Below, in pieces: positions 26,001 through 34,062 of a stretch of 61,816 bases of DNA (its first letter is position 1; every line of letters starts with the position of its first letter). The DNA comes from Chloroflexota bacterium (lineage in GTDB: Bacteria > Chloroflexota > UBA6077 > CF-72). The DNA is taken from contig JAFAOS010000523.1 in NCBI GenBank assembly GCA_019247515.1, forward strand, positions 1-61,816, read 5' to 3'. The position numbers and the translations under genes are program-made. The notes beneath the pieces are model-generated. The model was not told the origin of the DNA, did no database searches, and was given only the letters and a program-made list of their open reading frames with translations.

Positions 26001-26552
26001 GAAGAGCCCGGGCGAATCGACCAGCGCCGACGGCTCGTAACCCAGGCGCAGCCACTCACCCGCCAGCTCGGCCGGTGGCAGCGTGTCGCCGCGGCATACG
26101 ACGCGATGGCAGCCGCGGAAAACATCCGGCTCGAGCACGAGGTCCATGGCGGCTCGCACGGAAGCCACCACCAGGGGCGGACTGCCGTCCCGATCTTCCT
26201 TCAGCCCTGACAGGCGTTCCAGGGCCGAGAGCCTTTCGGTGAGCTTGTCGGGGTCGCTGGGCAGTCGGTCGTAGGGCAGGGCGTCGGTCTCCGGGTACAG
26301 CAGCACGGCGTCCGGATCGGCCGCCCAGGCACGCAGCTCGTTGGCGTACACACGCGCTTCGGAGGGCCGGCCAGTGATCAGCAGCATCGGTCGGCGCACG
26401 GCAGCGTGCAGCGCGGCCAGCGCGAAGGCGCGTGCCGGCGAGATGGCCGACAGGACCCGCGGGCCGGCGCCGCTCGGCGTGTGCAGCGACTCGACCAGAT
26501 CTTGGAAGCTGGGATGCTGGCGGAGGGCGGCCAGAAGAGGATGCAGCCGCAT
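23034..26552 (-). CDS. mfd: Transcription-repair coupling factor Mfd
   Basis: Removes RNA polymerase stalled at DNA lesions and recruits the UvrABC excision system. It is 1172 residues with the full domain order. A UvrB-like N-terminal part occupies about 1-360, and the CarD-like RNAP-interaction domain is in the EGDLVVHVDHGIARYGGL region around 490-570. The translocase motor has Walker A VGDVGFGKTE (Lys650) and DEEQRFG (about 745-751), and GRVGRS with the TRG motif follows. A TRCF C-terminal domain ends the protein. It lies 9 bp downstream of pth; the pth-mfd order is conserved in many bacteria. uvrC is present at 54.9 kb. Confidence 0.97.
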   Translation of the reverse strand: MRLHPLLAALRQHPSFQDLVESLHTPSGAGPRVLSAISPARAFALAALHAAVRRPMLLITGRPSEARVYANELRAWAADPDAVLLYPETDALPYDRLPSDPDKLTERLSALERLSGLKEDRDGSPPLVVASVRAAMDLVLEPDVFRGCHRVVCRGDTLPPAELAGEWLRLGYEPSALVDSPGLFSRRGGILDVYPPGGEPLRIELWGDEVDTIRLFDPATQRSTEQLESAAIGPAHEVLPRPLGLALSLDDLRPQFVDAFARDLRLLREGSHAFAALELYRGFLGAATLVDYLGEDGVIALEEPEALRRFAEEFEEQVEQLHTDLLDRGELPPGMARPYRPWREALRTVRAESVEVRFDPDVAGLPFAHAPRYGSRLEPFLTDVVEGKHTTIVVSQQASRLSELLTEQGVGATPHDTLSDPPRRVELMHGLLREGWVSDELGLSLFTDSEIFGWSKQRRSAPTRRLASQRAAAARESFIADLQEGDLVVHVDHGIARYGGLVRTPVGSAPGQEPTLELPGHAEFLLLHYAEGDNLYVPISQADRVGRYIGSGDADPALTRLGSGEWVRAKARVRRSVRDLAQELMELYGARAALEGHAYPEDTPWQLELEGSFPYEETPDQEQAIQDVKADMHSPRPMDRLLVGDVGFGKTEIALRAAFKAVQDGRQVAVLVPTTVLAQQHFNTFRDRLGAFPVKVEMLSRFRSEKEQREIIAGLANGSVDICIGTHRLVQRDVEFKDLGLVVIDEEQRFGVAHKERLKQLRREVDVLTLTATPIPRTLHMGLVGVRDMSVLETAPEARLPVRTYLTEYDDGLVQEAILREIDRGGQVYFVNNRVQGIETIANRLRRLVPEAQIAVAHGQMPEDQLEKTMLAFAEGESDVLVCTTIIESGLDIPNANTLVINSAHRFGLAQLYQLRGRVGRSASRAYAYLLYGKDMALSEVAEERLKTIFEATELGAGMRIAMKDLEIRGAGNLLGAAQSGHIAAVGFDLYTRLLAEQVDLLKARQDGAARLPFERAWPSLDLPINAFIPPEYVTDDPVRLRLYQRFSAVEEDDQLASLVSEVEDRFGALAEPAQQLVYLTSLRLRAAEAGVEALMATPDEVIVKFDRLPALNFDQLSRAAGGGLKRGSNQIRFARGSGNGWMERLYALVAALPRMGTPELPDVMTPALAPA

Positions 26553-26561
26553 TCGATGTGT

Positions 26562-27206
26562 TTACTTGTTGTAACGGTTCATCGCCACTGCCGCGCCGTG
26601 TTCTGCCCACTCGAGAGCGGCGTCGGTCGCCCGAAGGATCAGTTCGTCGATGGCGGCCTGCTCGTCGGCGGTGAACTCGCTCAGGACGTGTGAGGTTGCT
26701 TCACCCGGCGACGACTGGCCGATGCCGACCCGCAGACGGGCGATGTCTTCGGTCCGCAGGGTGGAGATGACCGAGCGCATCCCGTTGTGCGTCCCAGGGC
26801 TGCCGCGCTCGCGCAGCCGCAGGCGGCCGAAGGGCAGGTCCATCTCGTCGTAGACGATCAGGGCCTGGCGCGTGTCCAGCTTGAGGAAGCCGAGGAGATC
26901 ACGTACGGCGGCGCCACTGCGATTCATGAACGTCTGCGGCTTCGCCAGCACGATGGTGCGCTCGCCGTGCGGGTGGACCACCGCGACGAAAGCCGCCAGC
27001 CCCTGCCGTTTGTCCTGCCAGCCGGCGTCGTAACGCCGGGCAAGCTCCTCGACGCACCGGAAGCCAAGATTGTGGCGGGTGTCGGCATACTCGGGGCCAG
27101 GGTTGCCAAGGCCCACGACGAGTCGCGTGCGAAGCGGATCGAGCCCCGCGATCGGCTCGGCGGAGCGCCGATGGAAGAGCCGCCGCAGTAACTCGGCAAG
27201 TTTCAA
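26562..27206 (-). CDS. pth: Peptidyl-tRNA hydrolase
   Basis: Recycles peptidyl-tRNA that drops off ribosomes. It is 214 residues: a 25-residue basic N-terminal extension, then RLVVGLGNPGPEYADTRHNLGF with the catalytic His, KPQTFMNRSG, and DEMDLPFGRLRLRERGSPGTHNG. The start codon is TTG (27206); the extension before RLVVGLG means a later start is conceivable, but none with a better context is evident. It is the first gene before mfd, with a 131-bp gap upstream separating it from the polysaccharide cluster. Confidence 0.95.
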   Translation of the reverse strand: MKLAELLRRLFHRRSAEPIAGLDPLRTRLVVGLGNPGPEYADTRHNLGFRCVEELARRYDAGWQDKRQGLAAFVAVVHPHGERTIVLAKPQTFMNRSGAAVRDLLGFLKLDTRQALIVYDEMDLPFGRLRLRERGSPGTHNGMRSVISTLRTEDIARLRVGIGQSSPGEATSHVLSEFTADEQAAIDELILRATDAALEWAEHGAAVAMNRYNK

Positions 27207-27337
27207 AGGGATCTAACGGCCACGGCTAGTGACACCTACGTTGGCTAGAGACGTGTCTTCCAAGGGGTCATAGCGGTTCCCCCTATCCATCGACACTACC
27301 GACGTCACGGGCCGCTCCCCCAAAAGAGCGCCCGCGC

Positions 27338-28750
27338 TCAGTAGGCGTTGCGATCGCGAATCACCGTCGACAGCGTCTTCAACAGGATCTTCACGTCAAA
27401 CGCCAGCGACCATGTCTCCACGTAGAACAGGTCGTACTCCGTCCGCTCGACGATCGACGTTTGCCCCCGCAGTCCATTCACCTGCGCCCAGCCGGTCATC
27501 CCGGCTTTTTCCATGTGCCGCTCGCGATACCTGGGCACCAGGTTGGCAAACTGCGCCACGAACTCGGGTCGCTCGGGCCGTGGCCCGACCAGGCTCATCT
27601 CGCCCACGAGCACGTTGATCAACTGCGGCACCTCGTCGAGGCTGAATTGACGGAAGATCTGTCCCAGCCGGGTTCGCCGCGGGTCATTCGGCACCGCCCA
27701 CACCGGCCCGGACTCGGCCTCGGCATCCGGCCGCATCGAGCGAAACTTGAGCATGTAGAACGGCTTGCCGTCGAGACCGACCCGCTCCTGGACATACAGC
27801 ACCGGCGCCCGCGGCGATGTCAGCTTGACCAGCAGCGCCATCAGCAGGAACCACCACGAGAGCGCCACCAGCATGGTCCAGCTCACCGCCACGTCAAGTG
27901 CGCGCTTCAGGAAGCGCATCCAGCCGCGCAAGGTCACGTCGCGCACGCGCATCAACGGCAAACCGGTCAGCTCACTGGTCTCGACCTCGCGCGCCATGAG
28001 CTCGAAGATGTCGGGGAAGATCTTGATGTCGACACGCTGCTGGGTACACCCGGCGATCAGGTCCACCAGATCCGGGTGGCTGATGCCCGCCCAGGCGATG
28101 ATGACTTCGCCGATGCCCTGCTCGCGGACGATGCGCGGCACGTCCTTCAGTCCGCCCAGCACCGGCTGCACCAGCTGACCTGGCGCCCCGTTGCCGATGA
28201 AGCCCACGATCCGATAGCCCAGCTCGGGCGCGTCCCGAATTTTGGCCTCGACCAGTTGCGCCTGCTCGCCGTCGCCGACGATCAGGACCCGCTCCAGGTC
28301 GCGCCCGCGCCGGTGGGCGTCGCGCCAGAGCGCGTCCAGCACGAGCCGCGTGAGCCAGACCAGCGCGATGGACAGCAGCGCCCAGTACACGAGCATCAGC
28401 CGCGGCGGCTCGAGCGCGCGATACACGAAAAACGTGACGCTGAGCGCCCCGAGCCAGCCGATCCCCACCGCCGCGGCCACCTGGTACAGCAGGTCGACGC
28501 GTCCGAATCCGCGGCGCGGAATATAGAGCCGCCGAACGGCGAACACGACCACGATGACCAGCACGCACAAGAGCGCAAGGTTGTCATACGTCGACGGTGG
28601 GTCCGTCGGCTGATCGGGTCGAGTGTCGGAGATCACGCGCAGGTGGTAGGCCAGCACGAACGCCAGCCGCAGCATGATCAGGTCGCCGACGAGCAGCGCG
28701 ACGACGTACAGGGCCCGCATGCCCTTCAGACTGGCGGGCACGCGCGCCAC
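27338..28750 (-). CDS. Undecaprenyl-phosphate sugar-phosphate transferase (exopolysaccharide priming enzyme)
   Basis: Starts a glycan repeat unit by moving a sugar-1-phosphate to undecaprenyl phosphate at the membrane (WcaJ/CpsE type). It is 470 residues. Membrane spans occupy about 11-130, a CoA-binding-like Rossmann domain about 145-245, and a further span near 280-310. The C-terminal bacterial sugar-transferase domain contains KRALDV, FYMLKFRSMR, RPERPEFV and GMTGWAQVNGLRG. It is the last gene of the exopolysaccharide run 36.3-27.3 kb. The donor sugar is not predictable from sequence. Confidence 0.92.
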   Translation of the reverse strand: MARVPASLKGMRALYVVALLVGDLIMLRLAFVLAYHLRVISDTRPDQPTDPPSTYDNLALLCVLVIVVVFAVRRLYIPRRGFGRVDLLYQVAAAVGIGWLGALSVTFFVYRALEPPRLMLVYWALLSIALVWLTRLVLDALWRDAHRRGRDLERVLIVGDGEQAQLVEAKIRDAPELGYRIVGFIGNGAPGQLVQPVLGGLKDVPRIVREQGIGEVIIAWAGISHPDLVDLIAGCTQQRVDIKIFPDIFELMAREVETSELTGLPLMRVRDVTLRGWMRFLKRALDVAVSWTMLVALSWWFLLMALLVKLTSPRAPVLYVQERVGLDGKPFYMLKFRSMRPDAEAESGPVWAVPNDPRRTRLGQIFRQFSLDEVPQLINVLVGEMSLVGPRPERPEFVAQFANLVPRYRERHMEKAGMTGWAQVNGLRGQTSIVERTEYDLFYVETWSLAFDVKILLKTLSTVIRDRNAY

Positions 28751-28751
28751 G

Positions 28752-29645
28752 TTAGAAGCCCACGCGGCGTTCGGCTGGGCTGGTCAGCACGGTGCGACAC
28801 ATCGCCAGCCCCAGCGCGGCATAAATCGACGTTCGAACGACCCCTGTTAGCAGCGGATGGTACTGCGTCGCGTAATGCTTGCGATAGAACAGATCCATTG
28901 CACGAAAGAAATGAAAGTTCGTGCGCAATGCGCGTTGTCGACTGGAGGCACCATGCTGGTGCTGGACCACAATTGACGGTTCATAACGCACGGTCCAACC
29001 CGCCTGTCGTGCGCGCAAACACCAGTCGAGATCCTCACCATACATAAAGAAGCGCTCGTCGAGCATGCCGATGCGCTCGACGACCTCGCGGCGGACCAGC
29101 ATGCAGGCCCCGCAGACCGAATCCACTTCGATGGCCAGGTCGGCATCGACGAACGTGAGGTTGTAGCGCCCGAACCGCGAGCTGGCCGGCAGCAGGCGGG
29201 CCAGACCTGAAAACCGGTAGAAGGACACGCTGGGCGTCGGAAACGACCGCCGGCAGGCGAGGTGCATGCTGCCGTCCGGCCGCAACAGCCTGGGGCCGAT
29301 GATGCCCGCCTCCGGGTGCTCGCGCAGCTTGCGAAAGAGCGCGGCGATGCCGCCCGGCGGCATGCACGTATCAGGGTTCAGGATCAAAATGGCCTCGCCA
29401 CGAGCGTGCGGCAGGGCCTGGTTGTTGCCGAAGGCGAAGCCACCGTTGCGTGGCGAGCGGATCAGCCGCACCCACGCAAACTCAGCAGCCACCATGTCGG
29501 CCGAGCCATCGGACGAGGCGTTGTCCACGACGAGGACCTCGATCTCCGGGCCCGCGTACGCGGAGATTTCAGCGCGTAGCGCCCTCAGGCAGACCCGCAG
29601 GTGCTCGCGCGTGTTGTAGTTCAGGACGACGACCGAGACGTCCAT
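28752..29645 (-). CDS. Family 2 glycosyltransferase (rhamnosyltransferase-like)
   Basis: A 297-residue GT2 enzyme: VSVVVLNYNTREHLR at the N-terminus, VDNASSDGSADM, and ILILNPDTCMPPGG with the DxD-like NPD used in rhamnosyltransferase relatives. FMYGEDLDWCLRARQAGW, the family ED-x2-W acceptor-site motif, follows. It probably adds a sugar to the lipid-linked repeat unit on the cytosolic face. A GDP-rhamnose donor made by manC-gmd-rmd is possible but inferred only. The start overlaps the upstream GT2 gene by 25 bp, and only one base separates its stop from the priming transferase. Confidence 0.88.
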   Translation of the reverse strand: MDVSVVVLNYNTREHLRVCLRALRAEISAYAGPEIEVLVVDNASSDGSADMVAAEFAWVRLIRSPRNGGFAFGNNQALPHARGEAILILNPDTCMPPGGIAALFRKLREHPEAGIIGPRLLRPDGSMHLACRRSFPTPSVSFYRFSGLARLLPASSRFGRYNLTFVDADLAIEVDSVCGACMLVRREVVERIGMLDERFFMYGEDLDWCLRARQAGWTVRYEPSIVVQHQHGASSRQRALRTNFHFFRAMDLFYRKHYATQYHPLLTGVVRTSIYAALGLAMCRTVLTSPAERRVGF

Positions 29646-30589
29646 GCCCTGCGCACTCGCCAGCCGATGCCGACAGGGTAGCCGAGCATCTTGGCCACAT
29701 CACCCGTGAGTCGAATCAGCGGTATCAGGCCGACCGCCAGCGCGCGGTCGGTCCAGGCAAGCTCCTTCACATCGAGCCGCAGATACGGTCGCCGCACGTA
29801 GCCCAGGCCGGCCAGGGCCAGCCACCACGCCCAGCGCGGGCGACGTGCCAGCACGAACGCGGCAAAGCCATACGTGGCGTAGCGGATCGCATGCCGCCGC
29901 GTCCACAGGCCGGCTTTGGCGTCGCCGCGGGCGTACAGGTAGTACTGCCTGAAGAAGGCCGCGAGCGATGGTCGCGGTCGAAACCAGGCAACACCCCGCG
30001 GCGCGAACGCAAACCGGCAGCCGCTCCGCCGCAGCGCCAGGTCGAACACCAGGTCCTCGCAATAGTCCAGCCACTCCGGATACCCGCCAACCCGCTGCCA
30101 GGCCGTGCGCCGGAACAGCACCGAGCGGCTCGAAGGCAGAAAATCCCGGGGTTTGACGTCGTGCAGGTCTGGGAGCGTGGTGGCGCCCAACGCGCGCTCG
30201 AAGGTCGAGCCCGGGTCGGCCCGGAAGAATCCGCTCACCACATCCACCTCCGTGGTCATCTCGCCTTGCAGGCGCTCCAGCCAGTCCGGCTCGAGCCGCA
30301 CCCCCGCGTCGGTGACCGCGATGTACTCCGTCTCGGTCGCTCGAATCGCCAGGTTGCGACCGAGCGAAATATTCGCGTCGTCTGATTCGATGACCCGCAG
30401 CGGCAGACGCGCCGACCAGCGCTCCAGCACCGCGAGCGTCCCGTCCTTCGATCCGCCGTCCGCGACCACGATCTCGTCCGGCTGGCGCGTCTGCGCGGCA
30501 ATCGAGTCGAACAGCGCGTCGAGCGTGCCCGCCTCGTTCAGCACGGTCACGATCAGCGCGGTGCGTTCTCGGGAGTCACTGCCGGCCAC
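29621..30589 (-). CDS. Family 2 glycosyltransferase with C-terminal membrane segments
   Basis: A GT2 enzyme of about 322 residues: ALIVTVLNEAGTLDALFDSI, VVADGGSKDGT, AVTDAGVRLEPDW (the metal-binding D-x-G variant) and YCEDLVFDLALR. The C-terminal third has hydrophobic stretches around AFVLARRPRWAWWLALAGLGYV. I chose GTG 30589 because the longer frame from 30658 adds an Arg/Gly-rich stretch that is a shadow of the upstream gene. This start still overlaps that gene by 37 bp. Its role is probably a sugar transfer in exopolysaccharide repeat assembly. Confidence 0.82.
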   Translation of the reverse strand: MAGSDSRERTALIVTVLNEAGTLDALFDSIAAQTRQPDEIVVADGGSKDGTLAVLERWSARLPLRVIESDDANISLGRNLAIRATETEYIAVTDAGVRLEPDWLERLQGEMTTEVDVVSGFFRADPGSTFERALGATTLPDLHDVKPRDFLPSSRSVLFRRTAWQRVGGYPEWLDYCEDLVFDLALRRSGCRFAFAPRGVAWFRPRPSLAAFFRQYYLYARGDAKAGLWTRRHAIRYATYGFAAFVLARRPRWAWWLALAGLGYVRRPYLRLDVKELAWTDRALAVGLIPLIRLTGDVAKMLGYPVGIGWRVRRAWTSRSSS

Positions 30590-32790
30590 GGGAACACGCC
30601 TGCTTCTTTGGCCAGGTCGCCACCGTTGGCGACCGTGACCGTGCCCTGGGCGGCCCACGGCACGCCGACTTTCCAGTACTGCAGCGCCGCGCGTTGAGCT
30701 CGTACCACCACGCTCGTCTGGTCCTCCTGCGTTGCCACCGGCAAGCCGTAGTGGTCGAGCCAGTCAGGGTCTGCCAGGAACGCGCTCTTCAACGCTGGCG
30801 GAACCGCGTCCAGCAGTGCCACGTGGCGCGCCATGACGCCCGGAAATGGCAACCCTTTGTCGGCGGCGGTGTCCAGCGGAGGTGGGGTCTGCCGATAGAC
30901 GGCCAGCCAGTTGTCCAGTCCGCGATCGTGCATCACGTCGAAGGTATTCAGGAACGCAAAGGACTTCTGATCCGGTCGCCACTGCAACACCGACTTCTGG
31001 AAAGCCTGGACGACGAAGCCATCCATGCTGAAACGTCGCGAAACCGGGTAGCCGAGCACGTCAGCACCGCCGAGGCTCCTGAATCCGGTCCACAACGGAA
31101 CGCCGTCCTGGTCTGTCACCGAGAAGCCCGACATCGAGCCGTTGCCATTGGTCTGCGTGAAGAAGTGCCCACTGGGGACGTCGTAGTCGGCGGCGCGAGT
31201 GACCGTTCCGTTCGCGACCTGAATCGAGGACGAACCGGCCGCCAGGCTGAGCTTGCGCACCTCGTGCGGCGCCGATCCGCCCAGCAGCTGGTTCAGGTCA
31301 ACCGTCGCCGATAGAGGCGCGCTCGCCCAGACATCCACGACCCCCGGCCTGGTCCACGTCAGGAACAGTTGTGCCGCCGCGCCCGCCTGAAAGCTGGCGG
31401 CCCCGGCGTCCACGTTCTTGCCGCCGAGCAGCAGGGCGTCGTCGGCGCGATATACGTAGCGCGCGCCGGTCTCCGGATCGTCGTCGAGCTTCACGGTGCC
31501 GGGTTGGCTGCCGGTGGTATCCAGATACTTGCGGAGCGCCGCCAACGCGCCGACGATCGGCTTCGGGGTGCCATCCACTTGAAAGGCGCCTAGCGTCCGC
31601 TCCCGCTGGTTGAACCCGGGCGGCATGTCGTTGAGCATCCACTTGGCGCCGCCTGCCGCGTGTTGCGCCAACAGCCCCAGCTCGATGGCGGTTTCGTCAA
31701 GGCTGGCCTTGTCCGCGTCGAGGCTGTCGGTGGCGTAGCCGAATTCGCTCAGCACGAAAGGCTTGCCCGCATGCGCCCGCTCGACACTGGTGAGCAGGCT
31801 CAGGTTGGCGCGGATGGAGGACCCGCTGGCACTCGGATAGCGGTGCAAGCTCTCGAAATCGAGCACGTCGTTAGCCGGCTGGCGCGCCAGAACGACGTCG
31901 ACATGGTCGACGGTGACCGCGCGGGTAGGGTCGGCGGCCTTGATCGCGGCAAGCTGGGGCTGAATCCACGCTTGCAGGCTTTGATTCAACGCGGCGACCA
32001 GCGGCGCCCACTTCTGGCCGGCGGCGGCGTCCAGAAAATCCAGGGTGGTGCCGCCGTGGCCGTTGACCCACGCCGCGCCGTCGGCAAGCATCGCCCGGTA
32101 CAGGCGCAAGTTGTTGACGTAAATGTAGGCGTCGTCGTCCGACAGTGTGCTTGGCACGCTTTTGACCCCGTCCTCGCTCGCGCGATAGTCGGCGAGCTGG
32201 TCGCGCGGCAGTTGCTCGCCAAATGCGTCGATCAGCCCGTGCTGCTGCAGCGGCACCGCCGCCGCGTACTTCGTGAGCGCCAGGTCGCCAAAGCGCGGCT
32301 CGTTTTTCAGGTCGAAGGCGAGGATGCCTGAACGGTTGCGGTAACGCTGAGCAATCTGGCCGCCGATGGCGCTGACCTTGCTCAGGTCGCGCTCGCCGTA
32401 GTCGTGCAACGATACGATGAGCTGGAGGTGGTGCGCTTCGGCGAGGTCGACCACCTTGTCGAGCTTGTCCCATTTGCCGGCGGCGATGTCCGCGGCCAGG
32501 CTGGCCTGGACGAAGATGCGCAGCACGTTGACGCCCGCGGTCTCGCTGGCCTTGCGAAAATCGGCGTCGATCAGATTGGGGTCGAACTTGTCGTTGTCCC
32601 ACATCTGCCAGGCACGGTCCGCCGGGCCTTCGTAGTTCATGCCGGTGATAAAGAGCGGGGTGCCGTTGGGTCCCAGGAGCCGCTGTCCATCGCCCGAGGT
32701 CGCCGCCGACGCCGGCTGGCTGACGGTCGCGGTCAGCAGCAGTGCTGCCATCAAGGCGTTGCGCACCCGCCAGTTAACGGCGGGGTGCAC
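30553..32790 (-). CDS. Secreted glycoside hydrolase, cellulase/mannanase-like (GH5-type TIM barrel)
   Basis: A 745-residue exported protein. A signal peptide ends near ATVSQPASA (about residue 29). The catalytic barrel contains GMNYEGPADRAW, LIVSLHDYGERDL, FDLKNEPRF with the presumed acid/base Glu, and PFVLSEFGYATDS with the presumed nucleophile Glu. The remaining 350 residues form beta-rich domains of unknown role. GTG 32790 is used; GTG 32766 would give a tighter signal peptide. It lies between glycosyltransferases and a second hydrolase, so it may trim or release the polymer made by this cluster. GH5 is the best guess; related clan-A families cannot be separated by eye. Confidence 0.78.
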   Translation of the reverse strand: MHPAVNWRVRNALMAALLLTATVSQPASAATSGDGQRLLGPNGTPLFITGMNYEGPADRAWQMWDNDKFDPNLIDADFRKASETAGVNVLRIFVQASLAADIAAGKWDKLDKVVDLAEAHHLQLIVSLHDYGERDLSKVSAIGGQIAQRYRNRSGILAFDLKNEPRFGDLALTKYAAAVPLQQHGLIDAFGEQLPRDQLADYRASEDGVKSVPSTLSDDDAYIYVNNLRLYRAMLADGAAWVNGHGGTTLDFLDAAAGQKWAPLVAALNQSLQAWIQPQLAAIKAADPTRAVTVDHVDVVLARQPANDVLDFESLHRYPSASGSSIRANLSLLTSVERAHAGKPFVLSEFGYATDSLDADKASLDETAIELGLLAQHAAGGAKWMLNDMPPGFNQRERTLGAFQVDGTPKPIVGALAALRKYLDTTGSQPGTVKLDDDPETGARYVYRADDALLLGGKNVDAGAASFQAGAAAQLFLTWTRPGVVDVWASAPLSATVDLNQLLGGSAPHEVRKLSLAAGSSSIQVANGTVTRAADYDVPSGHFFTQTNGNGSMSGFSVTDQDGVPLWTGFRSLGGADVLGYPVSRRFSMDGFVVQAFQKSVLQWRPDQKSFAFLNTFDVMHDRGLDNWLAVYRQTPPPLDTAADKGLPFPGVMARHVALLDAVPPALKSAFLADPDWLDHYGLPVATQEDQTSVVVRAQRAALQYWKVGVPWAAQGTVTVANGGDLAKEAGVFPWPAVTPENAPR

Positions 32791-32807
32791 ATGGGGTTAC
32801 CGCGCGA

Positions 32808-32826
32808 CCTCTCCCAGAGGGAGAGG
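32808..32826. repeat. REP-like palindrome, copy C (single)
   Basis: ACCTCTCCCAGAGGGAGAGGT lies in the 72-bp gap between the two hydrolase genes, inside an otherwise tightly packed run. A lone palindrome here could form a hairpin in the polycistronic mRNA. Confidence 0.75.
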
Positions 32827-32862
32827 TGGTCGAACGCGCGGCGCCATTGATCCTCGACGTGC

Positions 32863-34053
32863 TCACCGCTCCATGTCCCGCAGCGCGTAGTACACCGGCT
32901 GCAGCGTGAAATCCGGGTCCGCCACGTGGAACCAGAACCAGTCCTGATCCTGGTTCGTGTAGTCCGCCCGCTTCCAGTACCACACAAACCCGACCTCGAG
33001 CCACGGCCACTGCTCCGCCGCGCGCTCGAACCCGCGCACCGTGTAGCGCGCCTGCAGCGAGGGCGTCACCCGCCCGTATACCTGGTACGCAGACGACGCC
33101 GGATTGACGTTCCAACCCATCTCGGTCGCCCACACGGGCACGTCGGCGTCGCCGTTGGCCACCATCACCTGGCGCACCAGCGTCGGCCGTGAAAACGTCA
33201 CGTCCGTGACGTCGGTCCGCGGGTCGTCGGGACCGCCCCGCAAGCCGTACGCCTGCACGGCCAGCACGTCGAAGCTGCCGCGAATGCCCGCGTCGTAAAG
33301 CTGCTGCAGGTAGATCAGCTCGTTCAACGCGTCCGAGTTCTCCGTCAGCGTCGGGGCCAGCGCGGCCATCACCACTCGTGCCGAGGGGTCCGCGGCGCGG
33401 ATCCGCTCGGCGGCGCCGCGCAGCAACCTCGCGTAGTCCGACGCCGAAGGCGGCCGATGGCCCCACTCGCTGGTCAGGTTCGGCTCGTTCCAGATCTGGT
33501 ACGCCGCGACCCGGCCGCGATAACGCGCGGCAACTTCCGAAACGAAGTCGAAGTAGTCGTCGTACGCCATCGGCGGCGACAGGCCATCGGTCGCATCCGC
33601 GGGCAGCGCCCAGCGTGGGCTGGTGTCCAGCCGCAGCATCAGCCGCATGCCCGAGGCCGACGCTCGGTCGACGATGTCGTCGTACTTGGCCCACGTCGAG
33701 CTACCGAAATTGGGGTCGGTCGTCTCACCTTTCGCCACGGGCTCGATCTGTTCCCAGGGCAGCTCCTGCCGAATCCAGGTGACCCCGGCCGCGCGGAGCA
33801 GATCGAGGCTCTGCTGCCGCCGCGCCGGCTCGACTTCCTGCTCCAGAAAAACATTCATGCCCACGGCGGGCGCGCCCGCGCTGGCTTCAGCCGGCGCATG
33901 GCCGGCGGTGAGCGCGACCCAGCGGTGCCGCAGATCGATCGTCAGGGTATCCAGGGGGCCCGCGCTGACCGAGCTCAGCAGCCCAAGGAGCAGCACCGAG
34001 ACCAGCGTCGCCACGCGCCAGGCGCCTCGCGCGGCCCCCGAAGGTTCAGCCAC
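32863..34053 (-). CDS. Exported glycoside hydrolase, GH39/PslG-like
   Basis: A 396-residue protein with an N-terminal hydrophobic segment (about 13-30), possibly a membrane anchor or signal peptide. The barrel shows GVTWIRQELPWEQIEP, a motif of GH39-type clan A enzymes. AYQIWNEPN carries the acid/base Glu and VWATEMGWN the nucleophile Glu. This resembles PslG, the hydrolase of Pseudomonas polysaccharide clusters, in both motifs and genomic setting. It starts at GTG 34053, 9 bp after the GT4 gene. A self-polymer-cleaving or length-control role is an inference from context. Confidence 0.8.
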   Translation of the reverse strand: MAEPSGAARGAWRVATLVSVLLLGLLSSVSAGPLDTLTIDLRHRWVALTAGHAPAEASAGAPAVGMNVFLEQEVEPARRQQSLDLLRAAGVTWIRQELPWEQIEPVAKGETTDPNFGSSTWAKYDDIVDRASASGMRLMLRLDTSPRWALPADATDGLSPPMAYDDYFDFVSEVAARYRGRVAAYQIWNEPNLTSEWGHRPPSASDYARLLRGAAERIRAADPSARVVMAALAPTLTENSDALNELIYLQQLYDAGIRGSFDVLAVQAYGLRGGPDDPRTDVTDVTFSRPTLVRQVMVANGDADVPVWATEMGWNVNPASSAYQVYGRVTPSLQARYTVRGFERAAEQWPWLEVGFVWYWKRADYTNQDQDWFWFHVADPDFTLQPVYYALRDMER

Positions 34054-34062
34054 GCCGCACCT

